A stretch of 64,000 bases of DNA from the NCBI RefSeq assembly GCF_026914185.1, contig NC_070562.1, positions 434,001-498,000 of the forward strand, given 5' to 3'. This document shows, piece by piece, positions 22,120-32,100 of this stretch. Numbering within the stretch: the first letter of the stretch is position 1; each line of letters opens with the position of its first letter. Below the pieces are notes generated by a model. That model had not been told where the DNA came from. It made no database searches and saw only the letters and a program-made list of their open reading frames with translations. Source of the stretch: Puccinia triticina. Taxonomy: Eukaryota > Basidiomycota > Pucciniomycetes > Pucciniales > Pucciniaceae. The position numbers and the translations under genes were made by a program.

Positions 22120-22335
22120 CTTTGTCTCCGTAACGAGAATAAACTTCCCGATCTCCACGATGAGGGTAAACTCGTGTTACTCCGCAAAGAGCCTAAGCTA
22201 GTGTCACTCCGCAATGAGTATAAACTTCCTGTACCCTGTAGGGAGTCTGAATTGAACAGCCTCCGCAAAGAGGTTAAACTAGCTATTACTGAAGACATGG
22301 CATTCGGCGCGGTGCTCCGCAACAAGCTTAAACTA
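22120..22335 (+). repeat. Degenerate peptide repeats at the pol N-terminus
   Basis: DNA repeats of about 30-60 bp encode LRNENKLPD, LRKEPKLVS, LRNEYKLPV, LRKEVKLAI and LRNKLKL. The spacing is irregular and the codons drift while LR-x-E-x-KL is kept. The function is unknown; it precedes the RT domain. Confidence 0.65.
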
Positions 22336-22407
22336 TGTTCTCACCAAGTACGTGGAGAAAGGGGAATGGTATTCTTTGGGCCATCGTGGAGGGCATTTGG
22401 GGTAAAA

Positions 22408-22488
22408 GTAAGTTCCCACCAATATGCACCTCTGAGGCGTGATGCTCCCATTTTGTCAAAAACCCTGCCGTGTGCCACATACGTGAGC
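22408..22488 (+). repeat. Repeated module, copy 3 of 4
   Basis: GTAAGTTCCCACC, ATATGCACCTCTGAGG, AAAAACCCTGCC, TGCCAC, then GTGAGC; 75 nt between the two GT motifs. This copy lies inside the open pol frame and is translated if pol starts upstream. Confidence 0.75.
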
Positions 22489-25400
22489 GAAGGACCCCCT
22501 TTTGGATTTTACCTGGCAGACAAGTTGGCGTTTGAGGATCACGCGGAGCATCGGACAAGCCTTTTGTTGGAAAGCGGACTCGGAACCAGGGCGCAGAATG
22601 CGCTGTTGGACGCGTGGCGGTCAGGCGACTTTCTCGTTTTTGCTGCCAAGTATAAGCCGGTTGCCAAGAAGATCAAGCCGGTAAACCAGCCAATGCCTCA
22701 AGGATTGAACCCCCCTCTTTGTAGGCCCCCGCTGTCCCGGGACCCGTACCAAGGACTTTTGCACGAATTAGCCAGGGTTTTTGTGCCCAAGGGGTGCGTC
22801 ACTGCTGAGCGTTTGGAAGTGGTGAATTTCGGGCCACCCGACTGGTTACTCCCGGATGAGCTGGATCTGATTAAGAACGTGCTGTCCGAAAGGAATATGG
22901 CAATTGCTTTTGATGGGAGCGAGCGTGGGCTTCTGAAGGATTCGTACGGCCTGCCGTACATCATTCCAGTCGTGGAGCACGAACCCTGGCAAAAGAAGAA
23001 AATTCTGATCCCCGCCGCTAAACTTGATGAGTATACGCGCCTGATTAGAGATCGTGTCCAAGACGGGCTCTATGAGCAATATTCTATGTCCTCCTATTCA
23101 AGCCCTGTTTTCTGCGTTCTTAAAGGGAATGGGAAGCTAAGAGTAGTCCACGATCTCCAGCCACTAAACAAGATCACTATCAGGGATGCGGGAGTTCCAC
23201 CAGCCACTGAGGAATTTGTCGAATCCTTTTCTGGACGCGCGTGCTACGGACTTGGGGACATCATGGGCGGCTACGATGAGCGCGCTTTGGACCCCATTTC
23301 CCGGCCGCTTACTACCTTCGAGACGCCCCTGGGAAGATTTCAATTAACTAGACTTCCTCAAGGAGCCACAAACTCTGTTGCCGTGTACCAGGCGCAGATG
23401 ATGTGGATCCTTCAGGATGAAATCCCGGATCACGCTGGCATATTCATCGACGACGGTGGAATTAAGGGCCTCAAATCCAATTACGACAACAAGAGGTTGC
23501 CCTGGCATTCTGGCATTCGCAGGTTTATTTGGGAGTACGCCGAAACCCTAGAGCGCATTCTTTTCTGGATCAAGGAGTCAGGCCTGACAGTTTCAGCCTC
23601 CAAGCTCGCGGCTTGCGTGCCCGCGCTCGAGATCGTCGGCCACGTAGTCTGCAAGGAGGGCCGGAAGATGGCTCCCAGCAAAGTCAACAAGATTGTATCC
23701 TGGCCAACTCCAATCAACGCAACGGAGGTGCGAGGTTTCCTGGGTGTTGTGGTTTACGTCCGGATTTTCATTCCGGCTCTCTCTCAGATCTGTTTGCCCC
23801 TCCGTCGACTGACTAGAAAGGATTCGGACTGGGAATGGACTGGCGAGTGCAAGAGAGCGTTTCAGGAGCTTAAGCAGATTGTCGGGAAAGATATTGTCTT
23901 AGTTAAGATTGACTACGGACCTGACGCCGGAAAAATCAAGCTTGCAGTAGACTCCAGCTTTCACACAGCCGGTGCGGTTCTTACTCAGGTAGATGGTAAC
24001 GGATTTGATCGACCCGCCCTTTATGAGTCTCTTTTGTTCTCCGACGTTGAATCCCGATACTCTCAATTGAAACTCGAGTTATGTGGGGTCGCACAAATTC
24101 TGAAAAAGCTTCAGACGGTGTTGTGGGGGCAACATTTCGAGCTGCACGTGGATGCGCAGTCTTTGATTCAAATGATCAATGCGCCGAGTTTGCCTAACGC
24201 GCCCATGACGCGCTGGGCGGCGTTCATTCAGTTATTCTCTTTCGACATTGTGCACCGGCCTGGCAAGTCTTTTACTATGCCCAACGGTTTGTCCCGGCGT
24301 CCTCAAGGTGACAATGAGTCAGACCCCCCTTCAGAGTTTGATGAAGAAACGCCCCATATACGTCCCGTGCAAGTTTTTTTGGCGCGTTCAGAGGACTACT
24401 CGGGCTATCAGGAAGGTTACTGGCGCGAGATGGAGCAGTTCCTGGCGACTCTGGAGAGGCCGAAGGACATGAATGCGAAAGACTTCAACGCTTTGAAGCG
24501 CCGATTGGTCGAATTCTTTCTGCAAGAAGGAAGGCTGATGAAGCGCGGTAGACCTTTGCCCCGCATTGTTGTCACCATTCCCGAAAAACAGGATTCGATT
24601 CTCCAGCAGCTACATGAAGACCTAGGCCACCGGGGCGTTGCGGAGACTTATAGACGCATTTCAGAGCAATTCTGGTGGCTGTCTTTGAAGCAGGCGGTCA
24701 CACGATGGTGTCAAAGCTGCGACGCGTGTCAACGACGCGACTTACGGAGACCTCAGGAGTTGCGATACCCTACGGGAGAATCAACAGTGTTTGGACGCGT
24801 TGCGATGGATGTGGTACACCTGAAGGCTAGCGGAGCCAAGTATCTCATTGTCGCGAGGGACAACTTTTCTGGTTGGGTGGAAGCAAAAATTCTCAACAAT
24901 CTCACGTCGGAAGCGGTGGCCACGTTCTTGCAGGAGAATTGAACGATGCGGTATGGCCTGACTCAAGCTTACTCCACGGACGGAGGATCCGAGTTTGGTG
25001 GCGCTCTAGCCAACATGCTGAGGAAACTTCCCGGACAGCATTGCGTCTCTACTCCCTACTACCCTGAAGGTCAAGGCATGGTTGAACGGGGGCACGGCCC
25101 ATTGAAGGCAGCTTTAGTTAAGCTGGCAGGGGAGAGTGGCAAGAATTGCCGTAAATTTCTCCCTCTAGTTCTGTTCGCGGATCGGATCTCGACGAAGCGA
25201 ACCACGGGCTACTCCCCCTATGAGTTAGTGTTTGGTCAACGCGCGGTTTTGCCTTTGGACCTGGAAATAGAGTCCTATTTAGGTGTCAACTGGGACTTGG
25301 TCAAGACGACAACGGATTTGATAGCGGCACGGTCTATTCAACTGGAGCGCAGCGAGGAGTCTCGTGGGATTGCGTATCGTAAGATGGTGGAATCTCGCGG

Positions 25401-25670
25401 TGATTCAGTCCGCTACTGGGAAGAAGAGCGTGCGGCACGTCTACGCGACTCACTCGAGCCTGGAGATATGGTTTTGGCGTATAACCGGTCCCTCAAGACC
25501 CAGTGGGGCCAACTTTTTTCTCATAAATGGAACGGCCCCTACCGCGTGGTCAAGCAGGTAGAAGGCGGGTCCTACGTGTTGGCCGAGCTGGACGGGACCA
25601 AATTCAAGAGGCGTTTCGCGGCCGATCAGGTGAAGAGATATCATTCCCGCGGAGGCATAGGAGAACAGAA

Positions 25671-25760
25671 GTAAGTCCTCCCATGTGTATGCACCTCCGG
25701 GTACTTGCTACCGCGTTTTTGAAAACATTACATTCGCCACATATGTGAGCCACGCGGAGG
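25671..25760 (+). repeat. Repeated module, copy 4 of 4
   Basis: GTAAGTCCTCCC overlaps the pol stop codon, then TATGCACCTCCGGG, CGCCAC and GTGAGC (74 nt). GTCCTCC near the start can pair with GGAGGAC at about 25756. Confidence 0.75.
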
Positions 25761-26269
25761 ACCTTCCTTTCTTTCTTTTGCTTTAAACACAGGATGGTGC
25801 GCGGAAATGCGCAGACTAGGGACAGTCTGCAAATGGTGGGCGGATGTGGTGATCAAACTGGTGGAGGCCGTGAAAAGGCGCAAAATCAAGAAATCACCCC
25901 CTCTCAGGATCATGATACACAGTTTCATCAAGCCCCGGCGTTTCAGGATCAAGACTCAGTCTGGCTCTCTTGGTTCCCCCTTCTATCCCCTTGTCTTTGC
26001 TGTTTCTCTCCTATTTTTTTTTTCCCAGTTTTCAGTTTCCTTGTTTTTGTTTCCTGTTTTTTTCTTTTCTTTTTGTTTCTTTTTCTTCTTTGTTTTCTTT
26101 CTCTCTTTTGTTTCTCATTTGCGCGCGTTGGATGGGAGTGTAGGTGGTGGGTTGGGTGTGTTTTGTTTCTTTTTTTGTTTGTTGCTTGTTGGTGCTGTTG
26201 TGTTGTGGTTTCTGCTCCATTCCGGCTTCTTCGGTTGTAGAGCGCGCGCGGCGGGCACGAGGGCCTGGC

Positions 26270-26597
26270 TGTAAAACCCCCGCGCCGGAGGCGCCGCAGA
26301 TTTCACAAGCCTTTCACAAGACTCCACTTCAATCCGATATAGCCTGTTCCCCGGTCTCATCCTAGCTCAGCAGAGATCCCGACTGACTACTCATCTCTCC
26401 TGAGCTAGGTGAGCCTCCCCTTTTCATTCTTCCATTTCCCTTCCACTTAGTTGTATATAGAGGAGAGATCCCAACTGACTACTCATCTCTCCTGAGCTAG
26501 ACATGCAATACAAGCCCCACGTTGGTATCAGAACTCCTGAGACCCTTGTCTCCCCTGTGCCAACCCTCTAGCCCAGTGAAGAGCTTCGGCTCTTACA
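26270..26597 (+). repeat. 5' LTR of gag-only element
   Basis: TGTAAAACCCCC to GGCTCTTACA. It contains the hairpin CTAGCTCAGCAGAGAT / ATCTCTCCTGAGCTAG, then GTGAGC..TATATAG (52 nt, intron-like, 26409-26460), then a second AGGAGAGAT / ATCTCTCCT hairpin. Confidence 0.93.
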
Positions 26598-26836
26598 CTT
26601 TTTTTTTCTGATCCCGACAAAGGATTTTTTTTTTTTTCTTCTTCTTCCTTTCTCTCGACTCATTCCGAACTTGATCGCAACGGACCCGTTTGACTGACAA
26701 CGGGATCTTGACTACTCCGTTGCGTGGACTACACAAACTAAACGAACTACCGAACTGCCCGCATTTTTTTTCCCGAACTCACGAACTCCTGGACTCATCG
26801 AGTTCTCCTAACTCTTCCTCTTGACCCCAGCCAAAG

Positions 26837-29304
26837 TTGCCGATCTACAACTTCTTCTCCTCACTCAACGGTGGACAGCTCATGTCCACTCGACAAACGA
26901 TTTTGTCCGATCAACTCCTTCCCTTGACCAATCCCGAGGATATCCTACGGCGGGCACGAGCCGAACAAAGGAGGCTTCAGCAAGCGGCGTCGACCGCGGC
27001 CCAACTCAACAGTCCCCTAGAAGCCACGGAAACCGAATCGATCGTGCCCCACGCGTTTGCTCCACTGATAGTAGGCTCCGCACCAGCGTCGCTCCCTTCT
27101 GGTGTACAACTCGCCCTCACGGTAGACCCTCAAGAACCACTCCCCACACCCGGCCCGGACCCGCAGGACCCGGCGGAAGACTCCTCCCCAATGATTCCCC
27201 CCTCCATGACCGACTCTAGCCTCCAAGCCCCGCCAAACACGACTACGACGGGCGCCTCGGGAGATCCTGGAGCGGGACAGGAAACCAAGCCGAAGGACTC
27301 AGGCCAACCGACAGACCCCAAAACAGGGTTCCAAACCGACCCCCCCCGCCGCCACCCCCACCATCCAGCAGCCTCTCCACAAGGGATTGCATGAAGATGC
27401 TGATGTCCTCCCAACACGCCAGCATTACTCAGGCTCACGCGGATAGGGTGGAATATGCGGCCCGTCTGGCGAGAGCTGAGGAGGCCGCCGCCAATCGTAC
27501 AGCCCGACTGGAGGAGGCATTCGCAAGCCTCCTGGATAGCTCCCTGGCTTCGGGTCGGTTCACAGCTACACCAAGGGACCGAGTGGATCACCGTCAATTC
27601 AACACAACCAATGCGCCAAAGTACATAGGTCCCTACATGGAGGTAGAGCCTTTTCTACTTTGGATCAACGCCGTGGAGATCTTCTTCACGTCAAAAGACG
27701 TCACCAACGACCACGACAAACTCCTCATCATCGGCCGTCTAATTTCGGAAACGAACCTCTTGTCCTTCTTTCAAGCCGGGGCGCAGAAGATGACTGGAAG
27801 ATCTTGGGCTGAAGTAAAGGCAGATCTGTTCAACGCGGCACTACCGTCACAATGGTTTTCCGACCTTCAGAGAGAGGTCCGCTACCTCAAGATGATGGAC
27901 TCCGAGTCCTTTAATCAGTACACAACCCGCGCGCGGACGCTCCAGTGGATGATTAACTTCAACGGCACCTCACTCACCGACTTCCAGCTCGCGGAGGGGA
28001 TGACATTTGGTCTTCCCCAAGAGCTTGAGAACGAAGTCAAGAAGCTGGACATACTCAAGCCAGAGGAGTTCAAATTCAAAGAATTCGTCAGGAGGGTAGG
28101 GAACTGTTACGACGCAATGCCTAAGAAGACCCCACGCTCCCGTTTCGGAGGATCAAACTCGACAGCTCAACAAGGATCAAACCTGAGCTCCTTGCCCCGA
28201 GAGGAATACATCTGGCGGATCCACTCGTACCTGGACTCGGTGGGTAAGTGCCATCATTGCAAACAATATTGCGGCAACGCGGCCGGCACTTGCCCTGGTC
28301 CGGCCTACCGCGGCCCCGTCGACGTTCCTCCCTCCTTCATTGTGCCTCCGAAGCCAGCAGACTACGTGGCCCCCAGGGCGTGGAACAAACCGCAGGCAAC
28401 CGGAGCCAAGGTTGGGTTCTCACAACCTGGGCGCCCAACTGGTAAACCGGCAGGAGTAGCGGCAGTCGCCGACCAGGGGGACGACTTGCTGGACCCAACG
28501 GCCGTGATCGACGACGACACCGACTTTGATGAGTATCACGCGGCGGCAATAACAACGGTTGACGACATAGAGTCCTCCCTCCGTGACGACACAGGCGTCG
28601 GACCGCCCGGCTCGTCCTTCGCCTCCGTTGCTGCTACAGCGACGAATTCAATCATTGAAGCGGAACGCCAAGCCTTCATGGAAGGCGAGGCGCTCATGCT
28701 GGACTACCCAGTATTTAACCCGGCCTTGCTCGACGAGCTGGCGGCGGAGTTCACCGAAGATGATTCGGCTGATGATGGGTACGTCCGGCCCCGTTCACCC
28801 CGGCAGACAAGACTCCATCAGTTCCACGCTGGTAGGTGCTTACGAGGCGCTGTTCATACAGGTCGGAGGATTGAACCACCAGGATTGCACCGGCGACCCC
28901 TAGCGCCGACAACCGGCCTGACTCCACACGATAGAACGCTCACCATCCGACTCCATTCAAAAATTCCAACATTTTTTGTCTGCGCAATAGACCCAACCAT
29001 CAAATTGTCCGCTACCCACCCGACCAAAAAGCCCGTTTCCACTAAAAACACTTGCGACCGACCAAAGCCCCCCGCGACGCGCCCCACCGCACCGCCTTCC
29101 ACTGCTCCAACCACTGCAAGCTCGCGACCATCCTCCTCTGCGACCCAACAAAAATACTGTCGTGCCGCTCAACCGCCCTTGTCCCAATCAACCACTCAAG
29201 CTTCCTTCCCTTTCAATATAGGGGGGGAGACTGTAAAACCCCCGCGCCGGAGGCGCCGCGGATTTCACAAGCCTTTCACAAGACTCCACTTCGATCCGAT
29301 ATAG
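26837..29304 (+). pseudogene. Gag protein of the non-autonomous element, in two frames
   Basis: First frame 26837-27394 (185 codons, Pro-rich end), second 27391-29304. They overlap as ATGA. Reading the second frame upstream through a C-rich run (about 27340-27362) gives poly-Pro then SSSLSTRDC before its first ATG. This suggests one original ~820-residue Gag broken by a one-base length change in the C run, though programmed slippage cannot be excluded. The second frame has a retroviral-type Gag core (EPFLLWINAVEIFFTS, ADLFNAALPSQWFSDLQREV) and a zinc-knuckle-like CHHCKQYCGNAAGTC. Its tail reads into the 3' LTR, so the natural end may be earlier. Confidence 0.75.
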
Positions 29305-29559
29305 CCTGTTCCCCGGTCTCATCCTAGCTCAGCAGAGATCCCGACTGACTACTCATCTCTCCTGAGCTAGGTGAGCCTCCCCTTTTCATTCTTCCATTTC
29401 CCTTCCACTTAGTTGTATATAGAGGAGAGATCCCAACTGACTACTCATCTCTCCTGAGCTAGACATGCAATACAAGCCCCACGTTGGTATCAGAACTCCT
29501 GAGACCCTCGTCTCCCCTGTGCCAACCCTCTAGCCCAGTGAAGAGCTTCGGCTCTTACA
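29232..29559 (+). repeat. 3' LTR of gag-only element
   Basis: Same length as the 5' copy, with CpG retained at the three differing sites. It ends CTTACA at 29559 and is followed by CTGTTGCATGAGC, the continuation of the host LTR. Confidence 0.93.
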
Positions 29560-30669
29560 CTGTTGCATGAGCTGTCACCGACCCTGAGTCTAAGTTCAGC
29601 CGAACTTAGAGGAGGGGTCGGCATGGTACCTCTTTTGGATCCAAGAAAAGTATTGTCACGATTTGAGAGCTTATTTTCTGTCTGAGTTTTGAGTACCGAA
29701 TACTTCTGAGTCTATTGATCCTGTCGGAGTTTCTTTTTCCCCAACGCACCTCGCGCATAGTTCCGAGACCCCTTCCCGTATCTTTTCCACAGAGATTCTT
29801 CCGCCCCTTTCTTTTCCTCCCAAAAACCCTCAACACCGCCAAGGGGTATTCCATCCCCTCGTCCTCTCAAAATCCCTACCCACCCGCTATCTGTCAGATT
29901 CTACGACTCACTTCCGGATCAACTCACGAGGGCAGCTTTTCTGCACCATCCCCTCAGCCCGCTGTCTACCGCGCACAGGTAGAAGCGCCATAACGGGGAA
30001 CTGATTGTGATAGAAAGAAAACTTAGCCTGGGCCTCACCCTTGTATTGCAGTGTTATCTTTGTTAATGTAACTTCTTTTCCTTTATGAGACCCTTTCAAA
30101 ATTCTTGCACCCATCGTCCACTTTGTTAAGCGGGTCACCATCATTCATGTGTTGTTGCACAAGCCTTGCAAAATATTCAGGTTCCGTAATAACATTACAG
30201 GCATTTCAATTGCTAAGGATAAGTGGTGTTCAGGAAAGCCAGGGAAATCCAGTTTATTCAGGCTTTCTTCTGGCAAGGAGTCCAAGGCTTCATTGTCCGG
30301 TCTATCCACTGAAACTGACGTTGATACCTCTACATTCATCTTTTCAAGCACAGCGCAATTAAGAGCCCACATATCAACATTAAGCAGGGCCAAGATGCAC
30401 CATGAACTTAAATATTCCATGTAACTGTTCTGTGTTCTTTGGCATTCATTTTTGATGCCTCCAAACAGATATTCAACCAACTTGCGGATGAGGTCATCTG
30501 GAGAGATTGCCAAGTTGATGTTGATTGTTCCCAATTGCACCTTCTCAATTGATGTGATTTGCAATTTTCCTGCGCCAAGATTGAGTAGTTCTTGGATGGA
30601 TTCAAGCTGCAAGAGTGGTATGATGTGGATAGATATGTGTCAATTTGCTTGGAAGGAGTGTTATACAAA

Positions 30670-31012
30670 AATATTACACAACAATGGCTAATGACAAGAT
30701 GGGGTTGTTATGCTGGATTGGGAAGGGAGGAAAAGATGATGAATATCCAAGGTCTTTCCTAATAGTCTGGCTCTGTCTGATGGGTGACTTTCCCCCACTT
30801 GTGCCTAGCTGGGAGCCTGAGGATTATTGAGTTGGTGTAGCCAGAAGGTGGGGAAAATAGAGGACGGAGATAATGGTGGGCCTGTTGATGGGTAGGAGTT
30901 TTCCTGGCCTTGATTCTTGAGGGAGGTGGGTGCTTGAGTATTCCAGAGAGGGTTATATTGAGGGGAAAAGACTTTGATTTTGGTGCCATATTCAGGATTG
31001 GCTTACCAAAGC
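30670..31012 (-). repeat. Fragment of the same LTR family as 32654-33664
   Basis: On the minus strand it reads GGTAAGCCAATCCTGAATATG and continues with text close to 14340-15070 (for example CTCCCAGCTAGGCACAAGT, then GTCACCCATCAGACAGAGCC, then CAATCCAGCATAACAACCCC). It stops abruptly at the Helitron helicase remnant, so one of the two truncated the other. Confidence 0.75.
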
Positions 31013-32100
31013 GGTGTTGAAGATATAGGTCCTGCTGGGGAATAGAGATAGGTAATGAATTCATTTTGTGTAGGGATGTGTTGTAGTTTCGAAAGCGGTA
31101 TGGAAGCGCTGACTGTTGGGAAAGCCATCTGGTCAAGGTGAATGAAGAGAATATGTTGTGGCATGAATATTGGCCGTTTTATGGATGTTTGAGAAGTAGG
31201 AGAGTTTTGCTGTGGGGGGTGGTTTTCCGTGGGCACTGAATAGCTTGACAGTCCCATTAAAGACAAAGTCAATGTGGGCCGCTAGCAATAAGAGGGGAAA
31301 AGGAAAAAAGGTAGGGAGTATCCCCACGGATGTTTGCTCAGCACCTGTTTACGAGTGCCTTTGCATAATCCATGCCGGGGTTTGGTCCGAACCTTGTAAG
31401 GTACTGGTTTGAAGTTGGTCTGATCATTGTTCAAAGAATGGTTGATGTCAGGCGCAATCTAACTGGATCCGAACTGGAATTGTATGAGATGTATTGTGGA
31501 AGGTACATGTAGAAGATACACCATACCTATGCTGAAACTAAGCCCAACTGTGATCAGGTGGACTTGATCCACAATATTGACCAAATATATGAATGTTTTG
31601 ACCTGATTTTTTACCTCCGTGTATACCCATACCCTGTAGATTGCTCTGATGCATGTTTTGGTATTTTTTTGGGTCAGCCTAAGTACACTCCAAAAAAATC
31701 CCAAAAGCACTCCACAAGTGTGTATGGAGTGCGCGCTCCAATGATTTTTGGAGTACAGAGTAGCATACTCCAAGTTGGCTGGAGTGCAGAACCAGGGACT
31801 CAAGAGTCTTTGGAGTGCACCACAAAGAACTGCAGTGGCCAGCAAATGTATTGAGTGCCGGTGAGTCCCACTCCATAAAATTAGAGTGCATATCCCCAGC
31901 ACTCCATTCATGATATTTCTCCTCCCTGAAAGGGGAGTGCAGAGCTCTCCAGCCAGAGCTGGAGTGCATATGGGGTTCAAGTTGAACCCCAGTCAAGCAG
32001 GGTATACTATGTACACGCCCTGTCTGGCCCACCCGGATGCCCACTGACACCTCTTGATCACTGGTACACCACGGGGGTAAAAGAAAAAAATCATGATTGG
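31013..32100. other. No gene seen; GGAGTGC-rich segment
   Basis: 31013-31670 holds nothing recognisable. 31675-31985 contains about ten copies of TGGAGTGC or GCACTCC in both orientations, resembling the subterminal repeats of a DNA element, with no coding capacity. Clear terminal repeats or target duplications were not found. Confidence 0.4.

Larger units (their letters stand above)
21976..25674 (+). pseudogene. Ty3 pol: reverse transcriptase, RNase H, integrase; one TGA
   Basis: 1232 codons from the first ATG, interrupted only by TGA at 24940-24942 (FLQEN before TMRYGL). Other Ty3 integrases often have Trp there, so TGG to TGA is likely. N-terminal region (22100-22330): repeated LRxExKL peptides. 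RT (about 22980-23500): LPQGATNS and FIDD in place of the common YxDD, both catalytic Asp present. RNase H (about 23940-24300): VDSSFHTAGAVL and DAQSLIQMINA. Integrase: HHCC finger (24606-24735), core D (MDVV, ~24808), D (STDGGSEF, ~24976), E (GMVERGHG, ~25083). The C-terminus ends shortly after a basic FKRRFAADQVKRYH motif. No chromodomain recognised. Confidence 0.9.
26270..29559 (+). mobile_element. Gag-only LTR retrotransposon (non-autonomous), 3290 bp
   Basis: Two 328-bp LTRs (26270-26597 and 29232-29559), a gag gene, no reverse transcriptase, RNase H or integrase, and a polypurine tract (AGGGGGGGAGAC) just before the 3' LTR. The LTRs differ at three noticed sites, all CpG in the 3' copy and TpG or CpA in the 5' copy, so the insertion is recent. 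Flanks CTGGC / CTGTT match at three of five bases. No TGG-type primer site follows the 5' LTR. It would need enzymes from a related autonomous element. Confidence 0.9.
18403..29990 (+). mobile_element. Ty3-type LTR retrotransposon with nested insertion (11.6 kb)
   Basis: 5' LTR 18403-19250, primer site 19255, Gag-protease 19566-21680, pol to 25674, 3' LTR 25845-29990 (broken by the gag-only element 26270-29559). Flanks show ACGG directly on both sides, extending to TACGG / AACGG if the LTR ends in CCAT. The LTR halves are very similar, and the few differences noticed are mostly CpG transitions and homopolymer lengths. One nonsense codon interrupts the integrase. Without the nested element it would be about 8.3 kb. 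Confidence 0.92.
25845..29990 (+). repeat. 3' LTR of the Ty3 element, split by an insertion
   Basis: 25845-26269 and 29560-29990 together correspond to the whole 5' LTR. The break lies within GGGCCTG / TCGCATGAGC of the 5' copy. It is preceded by a purine-rich AAATGGTGGGCGGA (possible polypurine tract). The right edge, 29990, is followed by TAACGG. Confidence 0.92.
18190..30612 (-). pseudogene. Helitron PIF1-type helicase, C-terminal part, interrupted
   Basis: Right piece (30612-29991): PDDLIRKLVEYLFGG, NVDMWALNCAVLEKMN, SVDRPDNEALDSLPEES and LPGFPEHHLSLA-like text, then TRLTKWTMGARIL and SFYHNQFPV. Left piece (18402-18190) continues with VACFSMTINKS, a TAG stop, GQTLNN and SHGQLYIALSQGTSPDNL, the last helicase motifs of Helitron proteins. 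The TAG replaces the Gln of the usual NKSQGQ motif. The 11.6-kb Ty3 insertion lies exactly between FPV and VACFS. The protein is non-functional. Confidence 0.88.
17939..30650 (-). mobile_element. Decayed Helitron, 3' half, split by a nested Ty3 element
   Basis: On the minus strand the helicase C-terminal half lies at about 30650-29991, is interrupted by the Ty3 element 18403-29990, and resumes at 18402-18190. The 3' end shows the Helitron signature: a GC hairpin (GGGCGGC GGA GCCGCCC, 17963-17949), then CTAG at 17942-17939, followed by T on the minus strand. The 5' part has been lost or replaced near 30650, where an LTR fragment abuts. Helitrons move by rolling-circle replication using a Rep/helicase protein; no Rep domain is present here. 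Confidence 0.85.

Noticed and set aside
26340..26400. Hammerhead ribozyme in the LTR hairpins (retrozyme)
   Set aside because: Twin hairpins are present, but I could not find the conserved CTGATGA and GAAA core elements in a workable order.
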